Assembly (NCBI GenBank): GCA_037445085.1
Contig: JBBILG010000086.1
Location: 1-7,611, forward strand
Direction of reading: 5' to 3'
Length of the DNA stretch: 7,611 nucleotides
DNA from: JBBILG01 sp037445085
GTDB lineage: Bacteria > Pseudomonadota > Gammaproteobacteria > Burkholderiales > Methylophilaceae
Of this stretch, positions 1 through 6,545 are shown piece after piece; the stretch's first letter is position 1; every line of letters starts with the position of its first letter. The notes beneath the pieces were generated by a model. That model saw only the letters and a list, made by a program, of their open reading frames with translations. It was not told the origin of the DNA and ran no database searches. A program made the position numbers and the translations under genes.

Positions 1-50
1 AGGCCATCGCCACCATGGTCCGGCATCGCGACGTGCAGGTGCGGCTGTAG
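1..50 (+). CDS. Possible C-terminal tail of a protein cut by the window edge
   Basis: A frame open from the window edge (codons starting at position 3) ends in TAG at 48-50 and reads AIATMVRHRDVQVRL before the stop. Fifteen residues are too few to identify a family. The call rests only on the frame being open to the edge and on a non-coding-looking, hairpin-rich stretch starting straight after the stop. It could equally be chance. Confidence 0.3.
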   Translation, partial: AIATMVRHRDVQVRL

Positions 51-344
51 CGCTGACTGGTGGGGAGTTGGCCGCGGCGCGGCCTCAACCTTGCTGGCGG
101 GCCGCCGGCCGAGTTGGTCGGGCGCCTGCTCTAAGGCGCGCGGTGCCCGACCGGAGTCTCCGTAGCGACATCGATATTGTCATGAGCCCCCCCTGGGAAA
201 GCGGCCGGCATGCCCGGCACCCGGTCCATCCTGCCGCGCTGCGCGACGATTGCATGGGGACGCGGGGCAAGACGCTGTGCGATATGTTTCCCCAGGCTGG
301 GCATGGCCCTATTCGCCGACGTGCAGGCTGGAGGCGGCAAGCCC
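51..344. other. Intergenic stretch with hairpins, no recognised gene
   Basis: No reading frame here gives a protein I recognise on either strand, and short frames that cross it have no convincing ribosome binding site. It contains several GC-rich dyads: GGCCGC/GCGGCC at 70-84, the larger hairpin at 116-152, and GACA/TGTC around 167-181. It separates the possible gene tail at the left edge from the 3' end of the convergent LysR-type gene, so transcription termination from either side is the likeliest job. A decayed gene cannot be excluded by eye. Confidence 0.5.
116..152. repeat. GC-rich two-step hairpin, possible terminator
   Basis: GGTCGGGC at 116-123 is the exact reverse complement of GCCCGACC at 145-152. 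Inside it, GCGCC (122-126) can pair with GGCGC (135-139) around a CT-rich loop; the two pairings share two bases, so they compete at their junction. It lies about 65 bases after the TAG of the upstream frame. There is no T-run after either arm, so an intrinsic terminator is possible but not shown. Confidence 0.4.
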
Positions 345-352
345 TCAGCCTG
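324..352 (-). terminator. Hairpin across the stop codon of the LysR-type gene
   Basis: CAGGCTG (324-330) pairs perfectly with CAGCCTG (346-352). The stem extends inward through GAGG/CCTC if a one-base bulge is allowed. The right arm overlaps the last codons and the TGA stop of the minus-strand regulator. No clear U-tract follows in the minus direction, so this is a weak terminator candidate or an mRNA 3'-end stabilising structure. Confidence 0.3.
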
Positions 353-1295
353 TGTTCCTTAGGCGCGTCACCCTCACCGCCGGGCCAACCGTGGACTGGG
401 GATCCGCGCCGAAATCCCGGATGAAGGCGCGGAACTGGCGTACCACCGGCAGGTCGCCCTTGGCACTCAGAAAGACCAGGTACCAGTGCCCGCGAATGGG
501 CAGCCCCTCGACGTCCAGCACCCGGATCTCCTCGCCGAAATGCAGGCCGGCAAGCATGGTACGAGAGACGATGGAAACCCCCACGCCGGTGGCCACCGCC
601 TGCTCGATGGCGAAGTTGCTGCCCAGTTCCATGCGCGGCCTGACGCGGATGCCTTGCTCGGCCAGGAAGCGCTCGATGGTCATGCGGGTGCCCGATCCCG
701 ACTCACGCTGCAGGAAAGGCTCGGCGCAGAACTCCGCAAGCCCGATGGGCCCGCGACGGCGGGCCAGGGGATGATGGCGCGCCGCGATGGCCACCAGCTC
801 GTTGGGCATGAAGGGCTCCACGGTCAGGTCGGCGGCCTCGGGCGGCACGCTGAAGATGTAGAGGTCGTCCAGGTTGTCCCGCATGCGCTGCAGCAGCACG
901 TCGCGCTGGGTCACGCTGAGGGAGGGCTCGATGGCCGGGTGCTGCTGCAGGAAATGGCCGAGGATGCGCGGGGCGAAGAACTTGGCCGAGGTCACCACGC
1001 CCAGGCGCAGCCGGCCGCCCTCCAGCCCCTTGAGGGCCTGCAGGCGGGTCTGCATCTGCTCCAGCCCGTCCAGCATGACGCGCGCGCCCTGCAGCACGAC
1101 CTCGCCCGCCTCGGTCAGGTGCAGCTTCTTGCGGTAGGTATAGAACAGCGGACTGCCGACGACATTCTGCAGCTGGGCCATCTGCATGGACACCGTGGGC
1201 TGGGTCAGATGCAGTTCCCGGGCGACCTGGCTGAAGTTGCCGCAGCGGGCGATGCGCTCGAAGACCTGCAACTGGCGGAGGGTGGGGTGGGCCAT
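345..1295 (-). CDS. cbbR: LysR-family transcriptional regulator, CbbR-like
   Basis: This 316-residue protein has full LysR-type length. The N-terminal winged helix-turn-helix spans about residues 4-63, with TQPTVSMQMAQLQ (31-43) as the recognition-helix region and LTEAGE (60-65) in the wing. A linker helix (about 70-92) leads to a periplasmic-binding-protein-like effector domain (about 95-296) containing the ESGSGTR loop (198-204) and the DVEGLPIRGHWYLV stretch (261-274). This pattern resembles CbbR, which activates Calvin-cycle and inorganic-carbon-uptake genes in autotrophic proteobacteria in response to metabolites. Assignment within the family is by recalled similarity, not a tree. The ATG start at 1295 has AAGG six bases upstream (1302-1305). 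The gene is divergent from the SulP transporter with 129 bp between starts, the usual arrangement for a LysR regulator and its target, so it probably regulates that transporter and itself. Related LysR proteins such as CysB-type regulators are less likely on sequence. Confidence 0.85.
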   Translation of the reverse strand: MAHPTLRQLQVFERIARCGNFSQVARELHLTQPTVSMQMAQLQNVVGSPLFYTYRKKLHLTEAGEVVLQGARVMLDGLEQMQTRLQALKGLEGGRLRLGVVTSAKFFAPRILGHFLQQHPAIEPSLSVTQRDVLLQRMRDNLDDLYIFSVPPEAADLTVEPFMPNELVAIAARHHPLARRRGPIGLAEFCAEPFLQRESGSGTRMTIERFLAEQGIRVRPRMELGSNFAIEQAVATGVGVSIVSRTMLAGLHFGEEIRVLDVEGLPIRGHWYLVFLSAKGDLPVVRQFRAFIRDFGADPQSTVGPAVRVTRLRNTG

Positions 1296-1307
1296 GGAAC
1301 ACCTTTA

Positions 1308-1329
1308 GATATAGGTAAATACCTATATC
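1308..1329. promoter_or_regulatory. Perfect inverted repeat in the divergent promoter region
   Basis: GATATAGGT (1308-1316) and ACCTATATC (1321-1329) are exact reverse complements around an AAAT spacer, giving a 22-bp AT-rich dyad. It lies 13 bases upstream of the LysR-type ATG and about 95 bases upstream of the transporter ATG. Position and symmetry fit an operator for the divergent regulator. Its symmetry axis falls between two bases, so it is not a symmetric T-N11-A site. A role as an mRNA hairpin near the regulator's ribosome binding site is an alternative. Confidence 0.6.
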
Positions 1330-1344
1330 CAAAATCGTAACAAT

Positions 1345-1357
1345 TGATTTCCACTTA
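1345..1357 (+). promoter_or_regulatory. Candidate CbbR-type half-operator TNA-N7-TNA
   Basis: TGATTTCCACTTA fits the TNA-N7-TNA pattern reported for CbbR binding, which includes the general LysR T-N11-A motif. It sits 15 bases to the transporter side of the perfect dyad, so the two could form the recognition and activation subsites of one LysR operator. The motif is degenerate and expected by chance in AT-rich DNA, so this is only a candidate. Confidence 0.25.
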
Positions 1358-1414
1358 TACAACACGTCGCCTAGCATGGCTCGCCATGGCGGCATGCTGC
1401 CGCGCATCGAGATC

Positions 1415-1418
1415 GGAG
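1415..1418 (+). promoter_or_regulatory. Ribosome binding site fixing the SulP start
   Basis: GGAG lies six bases before the ATG at 1425. The frame stays open upstream to a TTG at 1344, but that would add 27 residues with no hydrophobic signal and no Shine-Dalgarno sequence, and would run over the putative operator region. The ATG at 1425 is therefore preferred. Confidence 0.7.
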
Positions 1419-1424
1419 CCCCCC

Positions 1425-3506
1425 ATGAACACGACCTTGTCCGCGCTGTTTCCCTTCCTGCGCTGGTTCCCCATGTCCGCAGCAACCCTGCGGGCGGACC
1501 TGGTGGCCGGCATCACCGTCGCCCTGGTGCTGGTCCCCCAGAGCATGGCCTACGCCCTGCTTGCCGGGCTGCCTGTGGTCTATGGGCTTTACGCGGCGCT
1601 GTTGCCCGTGATCGTTGGTGCCCTGTTCGGCAACTTCAACCTGCTGCACACCGGCCCGGTGGTGATGCTCTCCCTGATGTCGGCGGCGGCGATCGCGCCC
1701 TTTGCGATCGCCGGCTCCGACGACTTCATCGCAATGTCCATCATGCTCGCGCTGATGGTGGGCGTTCTGCGCCTGTTGATGGGCGCCTTCAAGCTCGGCG
1801 GCATCGTCAACCTGGTGTCGCATCCGGTCCTGATCGGCTTCACCAATGCTGCAGCCCTCATCATCGGCCTCTCCCAGCTGCGCTTCATGATGGACATGCC
1901 GAACCCGGGTACCGGCAGTTTCACGGGCGACGTGGCCGCCCTGCTGGGGCGGGCGGACCAGGCCTACTGGCCGGCCATCGCCTTCGCCGCCGGAGCCGGC
2001 CTGATGATGTGGCTGCTGAGCCGCTGGCTGCCCAAGGTTCCTGCGGTGCTGCTGGCGGTGGTGTTCGGCACGGCGCTGAGCGCCGCGATCGGCTATGAGC
2101 GGGTCGCCACGCCCAGCCTGGATCGGATCGGGGATCCCGAGGTGCGCGGCATGATCGACACCTTCGCCAACACCAACAGCGAGATCAAGCGCCTGTCCGC
2201 CGAGGTCACGGCGAAGCGCACCGTGCTGCGGGAAGCCGAGGCCGCCGGCGCACCCGCGACGGCGCTCGCTGCGCTGCGCTCCGAGATCCAGGTGCTGGAG
2301 GTGCGCATCGATTTCCTGAAGAAGGAAAATAACGCCCGGCGCCTGGAAATCCATGCCCAGCCCCTGGTGCCGGTCGAGGGCATGGACGGCACGACTTTCT
2401 ATCGCTCGGACCGTCTGCCCGCAGGCGCCACGCCGTCGGCGGGTGAATGGCGGTTCCAGAGCCTGAAAGACGGCAAGGTGGCGCTTGCCGCCGGCGGCGC
2501 CGTCGTCGGCAAGATCCCCGAGGGACTGCCGGCGTTCCAGGCCCCCACCCTCGACTGGAGCATCATGCTGGCGCTGCTGCCGGCCGCCTTCGTGATGGCG
2601 CTGATCGGCTTCATGGAGGCGACCGCGGTGTCGAAGGCGCTGGCGGCGAAGAGCCATGAGCGCATCGACACCAACAAGGAGCTGGTCGGACAGGGCCTGG
2701 CAAACATCGTCGGCGCCTTCTTCCAGAGCTACGCAGTGAGCGGATCCTTCTCGCGCTCCGCGGTGGCCGCCCGTGCTGGCGCCAGGACCGGTCTGTACGC
2801 GGTGGTGAGCGCACTGATCGTGGTCGTGGTGCTGCTGTTCCTCACGCCCCATCTGTATCACCTGCCGCAGGCGGTCCTGGCGACGATCGTGATGATGGCG
2901 GTGTTCGGACTGATCCGCGTGACGCCGCTGATCCACGCCTGGAAGGTGCAGCGCAGCGACGCCATTGCGGGCCTGGCGACCTTCGCTGCCACCCTCGCCT
3001 TCGCGCCCGACATTGCCAACGGAATCCTGATTGGCATGGCCCTGACGGCGGCACTTTTCCTCCTGCGCACGATGAAGCCCCGCACCGCGGTGCTCGGACG
3101 CAAGCCGGACGGCACCATGGGCGGCATCGACGCAAGCGATCTCGAGCCACTGGGCAGGCATTTCGTCGCCATGCGCTTCGACCGCTCGCTGAACTATCTC
3201 AACGTGGCGGCCTTCGAGGACACCGTGCTGGAGGTGCTGGCGCGCTATCCCGAGGCCCGCGGCATCCTGGTGATCGGCTCCGGCATCAACGAGATCGATG
3301 CTTCCGGCGAGGACAAGTTGCGCGAGCTGGCCCAGCGCCTGCGGCAGCAGGGCGTGGACCTGATGTTCAGCAGCCTCAAGACGCAGGTTGCCGAGGTATT
3401 CGATCGCTCCGGCCTGATGCAGCGGATCGGCCAGGAAAACGTTTTTCCGAGCAAGGAAATGGCGGTGCAAGAGGCCCGGCGACGCTACGACCTGGTGCCG
3501 GCCTGA
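1425..3506 (+). CDS. SulP-family anion transporter with STAS domain and a large coiled-coil insertion
   Basis: This 693-residue protein is an inner-membrane SulP (SLC26-type) permease. The first membrane half (about residues 22-223) carries VPQSMAYALLAGLPVVYGLY (37-56) and NLLHTGPVVMLSLM (72-85), both near family signatures. The second half (about 377-549) carries EATAVSKALAAKSHERIDTN (398-417) and SGSFSRSAV (439-447). A cytoplasmic STAS domain fills about 575-690, with DASG at 624-627. SulP proteins carry sulfate, bicarbonate or other anions. The divergent CbbR-like regulator favours inorganic-carbon uptake, but the substrate is inferred from context only. The odd feature is residues about 225-360 between the halves, where the family normally has a short linker ending in a VGxIPxGLP motif (here 361-369). 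This stretch holds two charged helices (about 243-273 and 278-310) joined by GAPATA, then a polar segment. In the usual 14-helix topology this loop faces the periplasm. A hairpin follows the stop. Confidence 0.9.
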   Translation: MNTTLSALFPFLRWFPMSAATLRADLVAGITVALVLVPQSMAYALLAGLPVVYGLYAALLPVIVGALFGNFNLLHTGPVVMLSLMSAAAIAPFAIAGSDDFIAMSIMLALMVGVLRLLMGAFKLGGIVNLVSHPVLIGFTNAAALIIGLSQLRFMMDMPNPGTGSFTGDVAALLGRADQAYWPAIAFAAGAGLMMWLLSRWLPKVPAVLLAVVFGTALSAAIGYERVATPSLDRIGDPEVRGMIDTFANTNSEIKRLSAEVTAKRTVLREAEAAGAPATALAALRSEIQVLEVRIDFLKKENNARRLEIHAQPLVPVEGMDGTTFYRSDRLPAGATPSAGEWRFQSLKDGKVALAAGGAVVGKIPEGLPAFQAPTLDWSIMLALLPAAFVMALIGFMEATAVSKALAAKSHERIDTNKELVGQGLANIVGAFFQSYAVSGSFSRSAVAARAGARTGLYAVVSALIVVVVLLFLTPHLYHLPQAVLATIVMMAVFGLIRVTPLIHAWKVQRSDAIAGLATFAATLAFAPDIANGILIGMALTAALFLLRTMKPRTAVLGRKPDGTMGGIDASDLEPLGRHFVAMRFDRSLNYLNVAAFEDTVLEVLARYPEARGILVIGSGINEIDASGEDKLRELAQRLRQQGVDLMFSSLKTQVAEVFDRSGLMQRIGQENVFPSKEMAVQEARRRYDLVPA

Positions 3507-3540
3507 GGCGGCTGGGGGCGTGTCAGCCACGCCCCCGCCT
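3507..3540. terminator. GC-rich hairpin between convergent genes, probable bidirectional terminator
   Basis: GGGGGCGTG (3514-3522) pairs perfectly with CACGCCCCC (3528-3536) around a five-base TCAGC loop, with possible extra pairing of GGC and GCC outside. It begins just after the SulP stop and lies about 60 bases beyond the stop of the convergent response regulator, so it could end both transcripts. Neither side has a T-run, so it is either a GC-driven terminator or a stabilising 3' structure. Confidence 0.5.
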
Positions 3541-3598
3541 CATCAGGCGCAGGCGCCGGCAAGGGGAATGGTGCGGGATCGGGGTGGAGCGCGCCGCG

Positions 3599-4951
3599 TC
3601 ACAGTCCGAACTTCTTCAGCTTGCGCCACAGCGACACCCGGTCGATGCCCAGCATGCGCGCCGCCTCGGTGCGGTTGCCCGCGGTCATTTCAAGCGCGCG
3701 CAGGATGTGCTCCTTCTCCTGGGCCTCCAGGGTGGCCGGGGCGGCGGCGAGTTCCGGCGTGAACACCCTTACGGTGAGCCTGCCCAGGTGCTGGGGCAGG
3801 TGCTCCATTTCCAGCACCTCGCCCTGGGCCAGGGCGACACCCCTTTCGATGAAGTTGGACAGTTCCCGCACGTTGCCCGGATAGTCGTACTCGGCCAGGC
3901 GCTGCATGGCCTCCGGGCTGATCTCCCTGACCGGACGGTCCATCGTCACCGCGAACTTGCGCAGCAGGAAGTAGGCCAGCAGGGGGATGTCGTCGCGCCG
4001 CTCGCGCAGCGGCGGTAGCGACAGGGTGACGACGTTGAGGCGAAAGTACAGGTCGCCGCGCATCTGGCCGGCGGCCACCGCCTCCTGCAGGTCGCGGTTG
4101 CTGGCCGCCAGCACCCGCACGTCGATCTTCACCGGCTCCACGGCGCCGACGCGCAGCACCTCGCGTTCCTGCAGCACGCGCAGCAGCTTGATCTGCACCG
4201 ACATGGGCAGCTCGGCCACCTCGTCGAGGAACAGGGTACCGCCCTGCGCCGCCTCGAGGAGGCCGATCTTGCGCGCCTGCGCCCCGGTGAAGGCGCCCTT
4301 CTCGTGACCGAACAGCTCGCTCGCCGCCAGGTCCTCCGACAGCGCCCCGCAGTTGAAGGCCACGAACGGCCCCTGGGCGCGGCGGCTGCTCTGGTGGATG
4401 TAGCGCGCCAGGAGCTCCTTGCCGGTGCCCGATTCGCCGTGGATCACCACGCTGGTGTCGGTGCCGGCGATCCGCCGGGCGCTCTCCATCAGGCGCTGCA
4501 TGCCCAGGTCCTGGGTGATGAGGGTATGCGGGTTCTGCAGCTGCTCGATGCGCAGCTTGAGGTCGCGGTTCTCGCGCCTGACGCGACTCATCTCCAGCGC
4601 GCCGCGCACGACCTCGCGTGCTTCGGCGAGGCGGAACGGCTTGGCGATGTAGTGATAAGCGCCGGCCTTCATCGCCTCGACCGCGGAGTCCAGGCTGGCG
4701 TGGCCGGTAATCATGATCACCGGGACATCCGGATGGGTCTGGCGCGCCTCCCGCAGGACTTCCATGCCGTCCACGCCCGGCATCCTGAGGTCGGTGAGCA
4801 CCAGGTCGAAATCTCCGCGGCGCAGCGCGGCCAGCCCCTCCGCGCCGTCCTTGCAGGCGGTCACCGCGTAACCCTCGCGCTTGAGGACATGGGAGAGATT
4901 GGCGAGGGCAATCGCCTCGTCGTCGATCAGCAGGATGCGGGGTTCTCTCAT
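3599..4951 (-). CDS. NtrC-family sigma54-dependent response regulator
   Basis: This 450-residue protein has the three canonical domains. The receiver (about 1-120) has acidic residues D10 and D11, phospho-acceptor D54, T82 and K104. The AAA+ domain (about 145-375) has Walker A GESGTGKE (172-179), the sigma54-contacting GAFTGA loop (219-224), Walker B GGTLFLDE (237-244), the LRERRDDIP region (315-323) and YPGNVREL (357-364). A Fis-type helix-turn-helix sits at the end (about 420-450). All catalytic motifs are intact, so it should be phosphorylated, hexamerise and hydrolyse ATP to open sigma54-RNA polymerase promoters. The ATG at 4951 overlaps the kinase stop as ATGA, with GAGG four bases upstream, so the two are translationally coupled. 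The frame stays open far upstream, but only as a shadow of the kinase gene. The regulated process is not evident from sequence. The likely target promoter is the -24/-12 site beyond the kinase. Regulators of the ZraR, AtoC and GlrR types share this layout, so no name is given. Confidence 0.95.
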   Translation of the reverse strand: MREPRILLIDDEAIALANLSHVLKREGYAVTACKDGAEGLAALRRGDFDLVLTDLRMPGVDGMEVLREARQTHPDVPVIMITGHASLDSAVEAMKAGAYHYIAKPFRLAEAREVVRGALEMSRVRRENRDLKLRIEQLQNPHTLITQDLGMQRLMESARRIAGTDTSVVIHGESGTGKELLARYIHQSSRRAQGPFVAFNCGALSEDLAASELFGHEKGAFTGAQARKIGLLEAAQGGTLFLDEVAELPMSVQIKLLRVLQEREVLRVGAVEPVKIDVRVLAASNRDLQEAVAAGQMRGDLYFRLNVVTLSLPPLRERRDDIPLLAYFLLRKFAVTMDRPVREISPEAMQRLAEYDYPGNVRELSNFIERGVALAQGEVLEMEHLPQHLGRLTVRVFTPELAAAPATLEAQEKEHILRALEMTAGNRTEAARMLGIDRVSLWRKLKKFGL

Positions 4952-6414
4952 GACGCCTCGTTCCCGGTCAGGGGCAGCCAGATGGAAAAACGCGTGCCAC
5001 CGGCGGCGGGGGCATCGACGACGATGCAGCCGTGGTGCTCGCTGACGATCTCCTCGACCAGGTAGAGCCCCAGGCCGGTCCCCTCGCCGGCGGCGCGGGT
5101 GGTGAAGAAAGGATTGAAGATGTGCTCGCGCACCTCGGCCGGAATGCCGGGCCCGTCGTCCTGTACCAGGATCCTCACCGCCATGGGGGCCTGGCGCAGC
5201 ATGGCCGGGTCGCCCACCAGCAGACCGGCGTCGGCCGCGTTCTCGTCCCAGTGGTCCGGGCTGGCGCTGACCGTGATGTGGCGGGCACCGGCATCGGCGG
5301 CGTTCTTGATGAGATTGATGAAGACCTGATGCAGGCGCTCGCGATCCACCTCCACGGCGAGCTCGGCCATCGCCCCGACGCAGACCTGGACGCCTTCCGG
5401 CAGCTGGCGGTTGACCAGGTCCAGGGAGGACTGGACCAGGTCGGCCATGGGCAGGCGCTGGATGTGCAGCTTGGGATGTCTGACGCTGTCGAGCAGACGG
5501 CGCACGATGCGGCGGGCGCGTTCGGTCTCGCTGTCGATCTGGCCGAGCCACAGCTGGCGCGTCTCGGTGTCCGCCGTGTCACACTCTTCCAGCAGCAGCT
5601 GCGCCGATGTGGAAATGTTGGACAGGGGGTTGTTGAGTTCGTGGGCCACCCCCGATACCAGCACGCCAAGGGCTGCCGCCTTCTCGTTGCGCTTGGCCTG
5701 GTCCTGCTGGCGCCGCATGTGCTTGAGCATGGCGTTGAAGGAGGCCACGAAGGAGACGATCTCCTGATTCCGGGAAGGGAGCGGCAGCTCCCGCGTGCGA
5801 CCCTCTTCGATGGCGACGAGGCCGGCCTGCAGCTCGCGCAGCGGGCGCGCAACCCGGTGGGCCAGGAAAAACCCGCCAGCCACCCCCAGGATCACCACGC
5901 CGGCGAACGCCAGCAGCAGCAGCAGGCCGGCCCTGCGCGTATCCTCGGCGAGGGACTGGCGCTCGCGCGACGCCATATCCTGGGAGGCCTCGGTCAGTGC
6001 GTGCCCCAGCCCACGGATGACCTCACGGGACTTCGCCTGCTGCTCCGGGCTGACATAGGGATGTGCCTCGAGCACGTCACGGTAGTTTTGCAACAGGACA
6101 TGCAGCCGACGGAAGGCATCCTCGCCCCCGATTGCGATGAAGGCCTCGCGGCCCTTTTCCAGAGCGGTTTTGGCGGTATCCGCCTGCAGCATCAACTGGT
6201 CGAGGCTGGAGATGTCGCGGTAGAGGAACAGGTTCTTCTCGTCGCGGCGCATCTCCAAAGCGGCCTCGCGAAAATCGGTCACCGCCTGCCCCTCCTCGAT
6301 CTGGACGTGCAGGTAATACAGATCGACGAACACCACGGTGGCGAAGGCCAGCATGACCAGCTTCGAATAAGCGTAGGCACTGAAGATCTTGCCGCGCAGG
6401 CTGGTGTGGGTCAT
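4948..6414 (-). CDS. Membrane sensor histidine kinase, partner of the NtrC-type regulator
   Basis: This 488-residue kinase has TM1 (about 18-36), a mostly helical periplasmic sensor (about 38-160), TM2 (about 162-185), HAMP (about 186-236), a HisKA domain with H258 in GVAHELNNPL (255-264), and a HATPase_c domain. The ATPase domain shows the N box NLIKNAADA (367-375), G1 DDGPGIP (419-425), the F box FNPFFTTR (433-440) and G2 GEGTGLGL (443-450). It should autophosphorylate on H258 and pass phosphate to D54 of the overlapping regulator gene. The sensor motif RRDEKNLFLYRD (56-67) resembles helical-bundle sensors of the 4HB/HBM type; the ligand is unknown. There is no PAS domain. The ATG at 6414 gives a normal N-terminus. 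A TTG at 6432 would add six residues, and neither start has a clear Shine-Dalgarno sequence. About 25 extra residues lie between the N box and G1, including a second copy of NAADAG (392-397). Its promoter must overlap the GCAAC repeat cluster, suggesting autoregulation. Confidence 0.93.
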   Translation of the reverse strand: MTHTSLRGKIFSAYAYSKLVMLAFATVVFVDLYYLHVQIEEGQAVTDFREAALEMRRDEKNLFLYRDISSLDQLMLQADTAKTALEKGREAFIAIGGEDAFRRLHVLLQNYRDVLEAHPYVSPEQQAKSREVIRGLGHALTEASQDMASRERQSLAEDTRRAGLLLLLAFAGVVILGVAGGFFLAHRVARPLRELQAGLVAIEEGRTRELPLPSRNQEIVSFVASFNAMLKHMRRQQDQAKRNEKAAALGVLVSGVAHELNNPLSNISTSAQLLLEECDTADTETRQLWLGQIDSETERARRIVRRLLDSVRHPKLHIQRLPMADLVQSSLDLVNRQLPEGVQVCVGAMAELAVEVDRERLHQVFINLIKNAADAGARHITVSASPDHWDENAADAGLLVGDPAMLRQAPMAVRILVQDDGPGIPAEVREHIFNPFFTTRAAGEGTGLGLYLVEEIVSEHHGCIVVDAPAAGGTRFSIWLPLTGNEAS

Positions 6415-6434
6415 GGCATATGCCGGGAACAAGG

Positions 6435-6498
6435 GTGTTGCATATTACAACATTACGCAACACCAACTACTGCAACATGCAACACTCAACGTTGCATG
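6435..6498. promoter_or_regulatory. Cluster of GCAAC/GTTGC operator-like repeats
   Basis: Five exact GCAAC/GTTGC cores occur in 64 bases: GTTGC at 6437-6441 and 6491-6495, and GCAAC at 6457-6461, 6472-6476 and 6479-6483. There are also near copies (ACAAC 6447-6451, CCAAC 6463-6467, TCAAC 6486-6490). They build two perfect dyads: GTGTTGC (6435-6441) with GCAACAC (6457-6463), and CATGCAAC (6476-6483) with GTTGCATG (6491-6498). TGCAACA is tandemly repeated at 6471-6484. The dyad centres fall about 124 and 86 bases upstream of the transcription start predicted for the -24/-12 element, a usual enhancer distance for NtrC-type activators. The cluster also lies directly upstream of the kinase start, so it could mediate autoregulation. 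That the neighbouring regulator binds here is inference. Confidence 0.65.
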
Positions 6499-6515
6499 GC
6501 ACCGCCAAAAATACA

Positions 6516-6528
6516 CAACACATTGATT
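6516..6528 (-). promoter_or_regulatory. IHF-binding site candidate
   Basis: On the minus strand the sequence is AATCAATGTGTTG, which fits every fixed position of the IHF consensus WATCAANNNNTTR. It lies in a stretch of about one-third GC, between the operator-like repeats and the -24/-12 element, about 50 bases upstream of the predicted start. This is where IHF usually bends DNA to bring an enhancer-bound activator to sigma54-polymerase. Binding is not shown by sequence alone. Confidence 0.5.
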
Positions 6529-6545
6529 AATATGGCTTAATAAAG

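Noticed and set aside
68..424. Short + strand frame over the left intergenic region
   Set aside because: It is Arg/Pro-rich with no domain, overlaps the 3' end of the LysR-type gene and has no convincing ribosome binding site.
1344..1424. Upstream TTG start for the SulP transporter
   Set aside because: It adds 27 unrelated-looking residues, has no Shine-Dalgarno sequence and would make the putative promoter region coding. The ATG at 1425 has GGAG at good spacing.
1371..3530. A 719-codon open frame on the minus strand opposite the SulP gene
   Set aside because: It is a GC-rich antisense shadow: Gln/His/Arg-rich, no recognisable domain, and fully covered by a clear SulP/STAS protein on the other strand.
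3599..5551. Response regulator with a 200-residue N-terminal extension
   Set aside because: The extra residues are an out-of-frame reading of the kinase gene, rich in Arg/Pro/Gly. The ATG at 4951 starts exactly at a canonical receiver domain and overlaps the kinase stop as ATGA.
6415..6498. CRISPR-like or iteron-type repeat array in the GCAAC cluster
   Set aside because: The units are 5-9 bases with irregular spacing and both orientations, and no replication or cas genes lie nearby. An operator cluster explains it better.
5032..6540. A 502-codon + strand open frame opposite the histidine kinase
   Set aside because: Composition is His/Gln/Gly-rich without domains, and the opposite strand encodes an intact kinase with all catalytic boxes. 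It also runs through the operator-like region.
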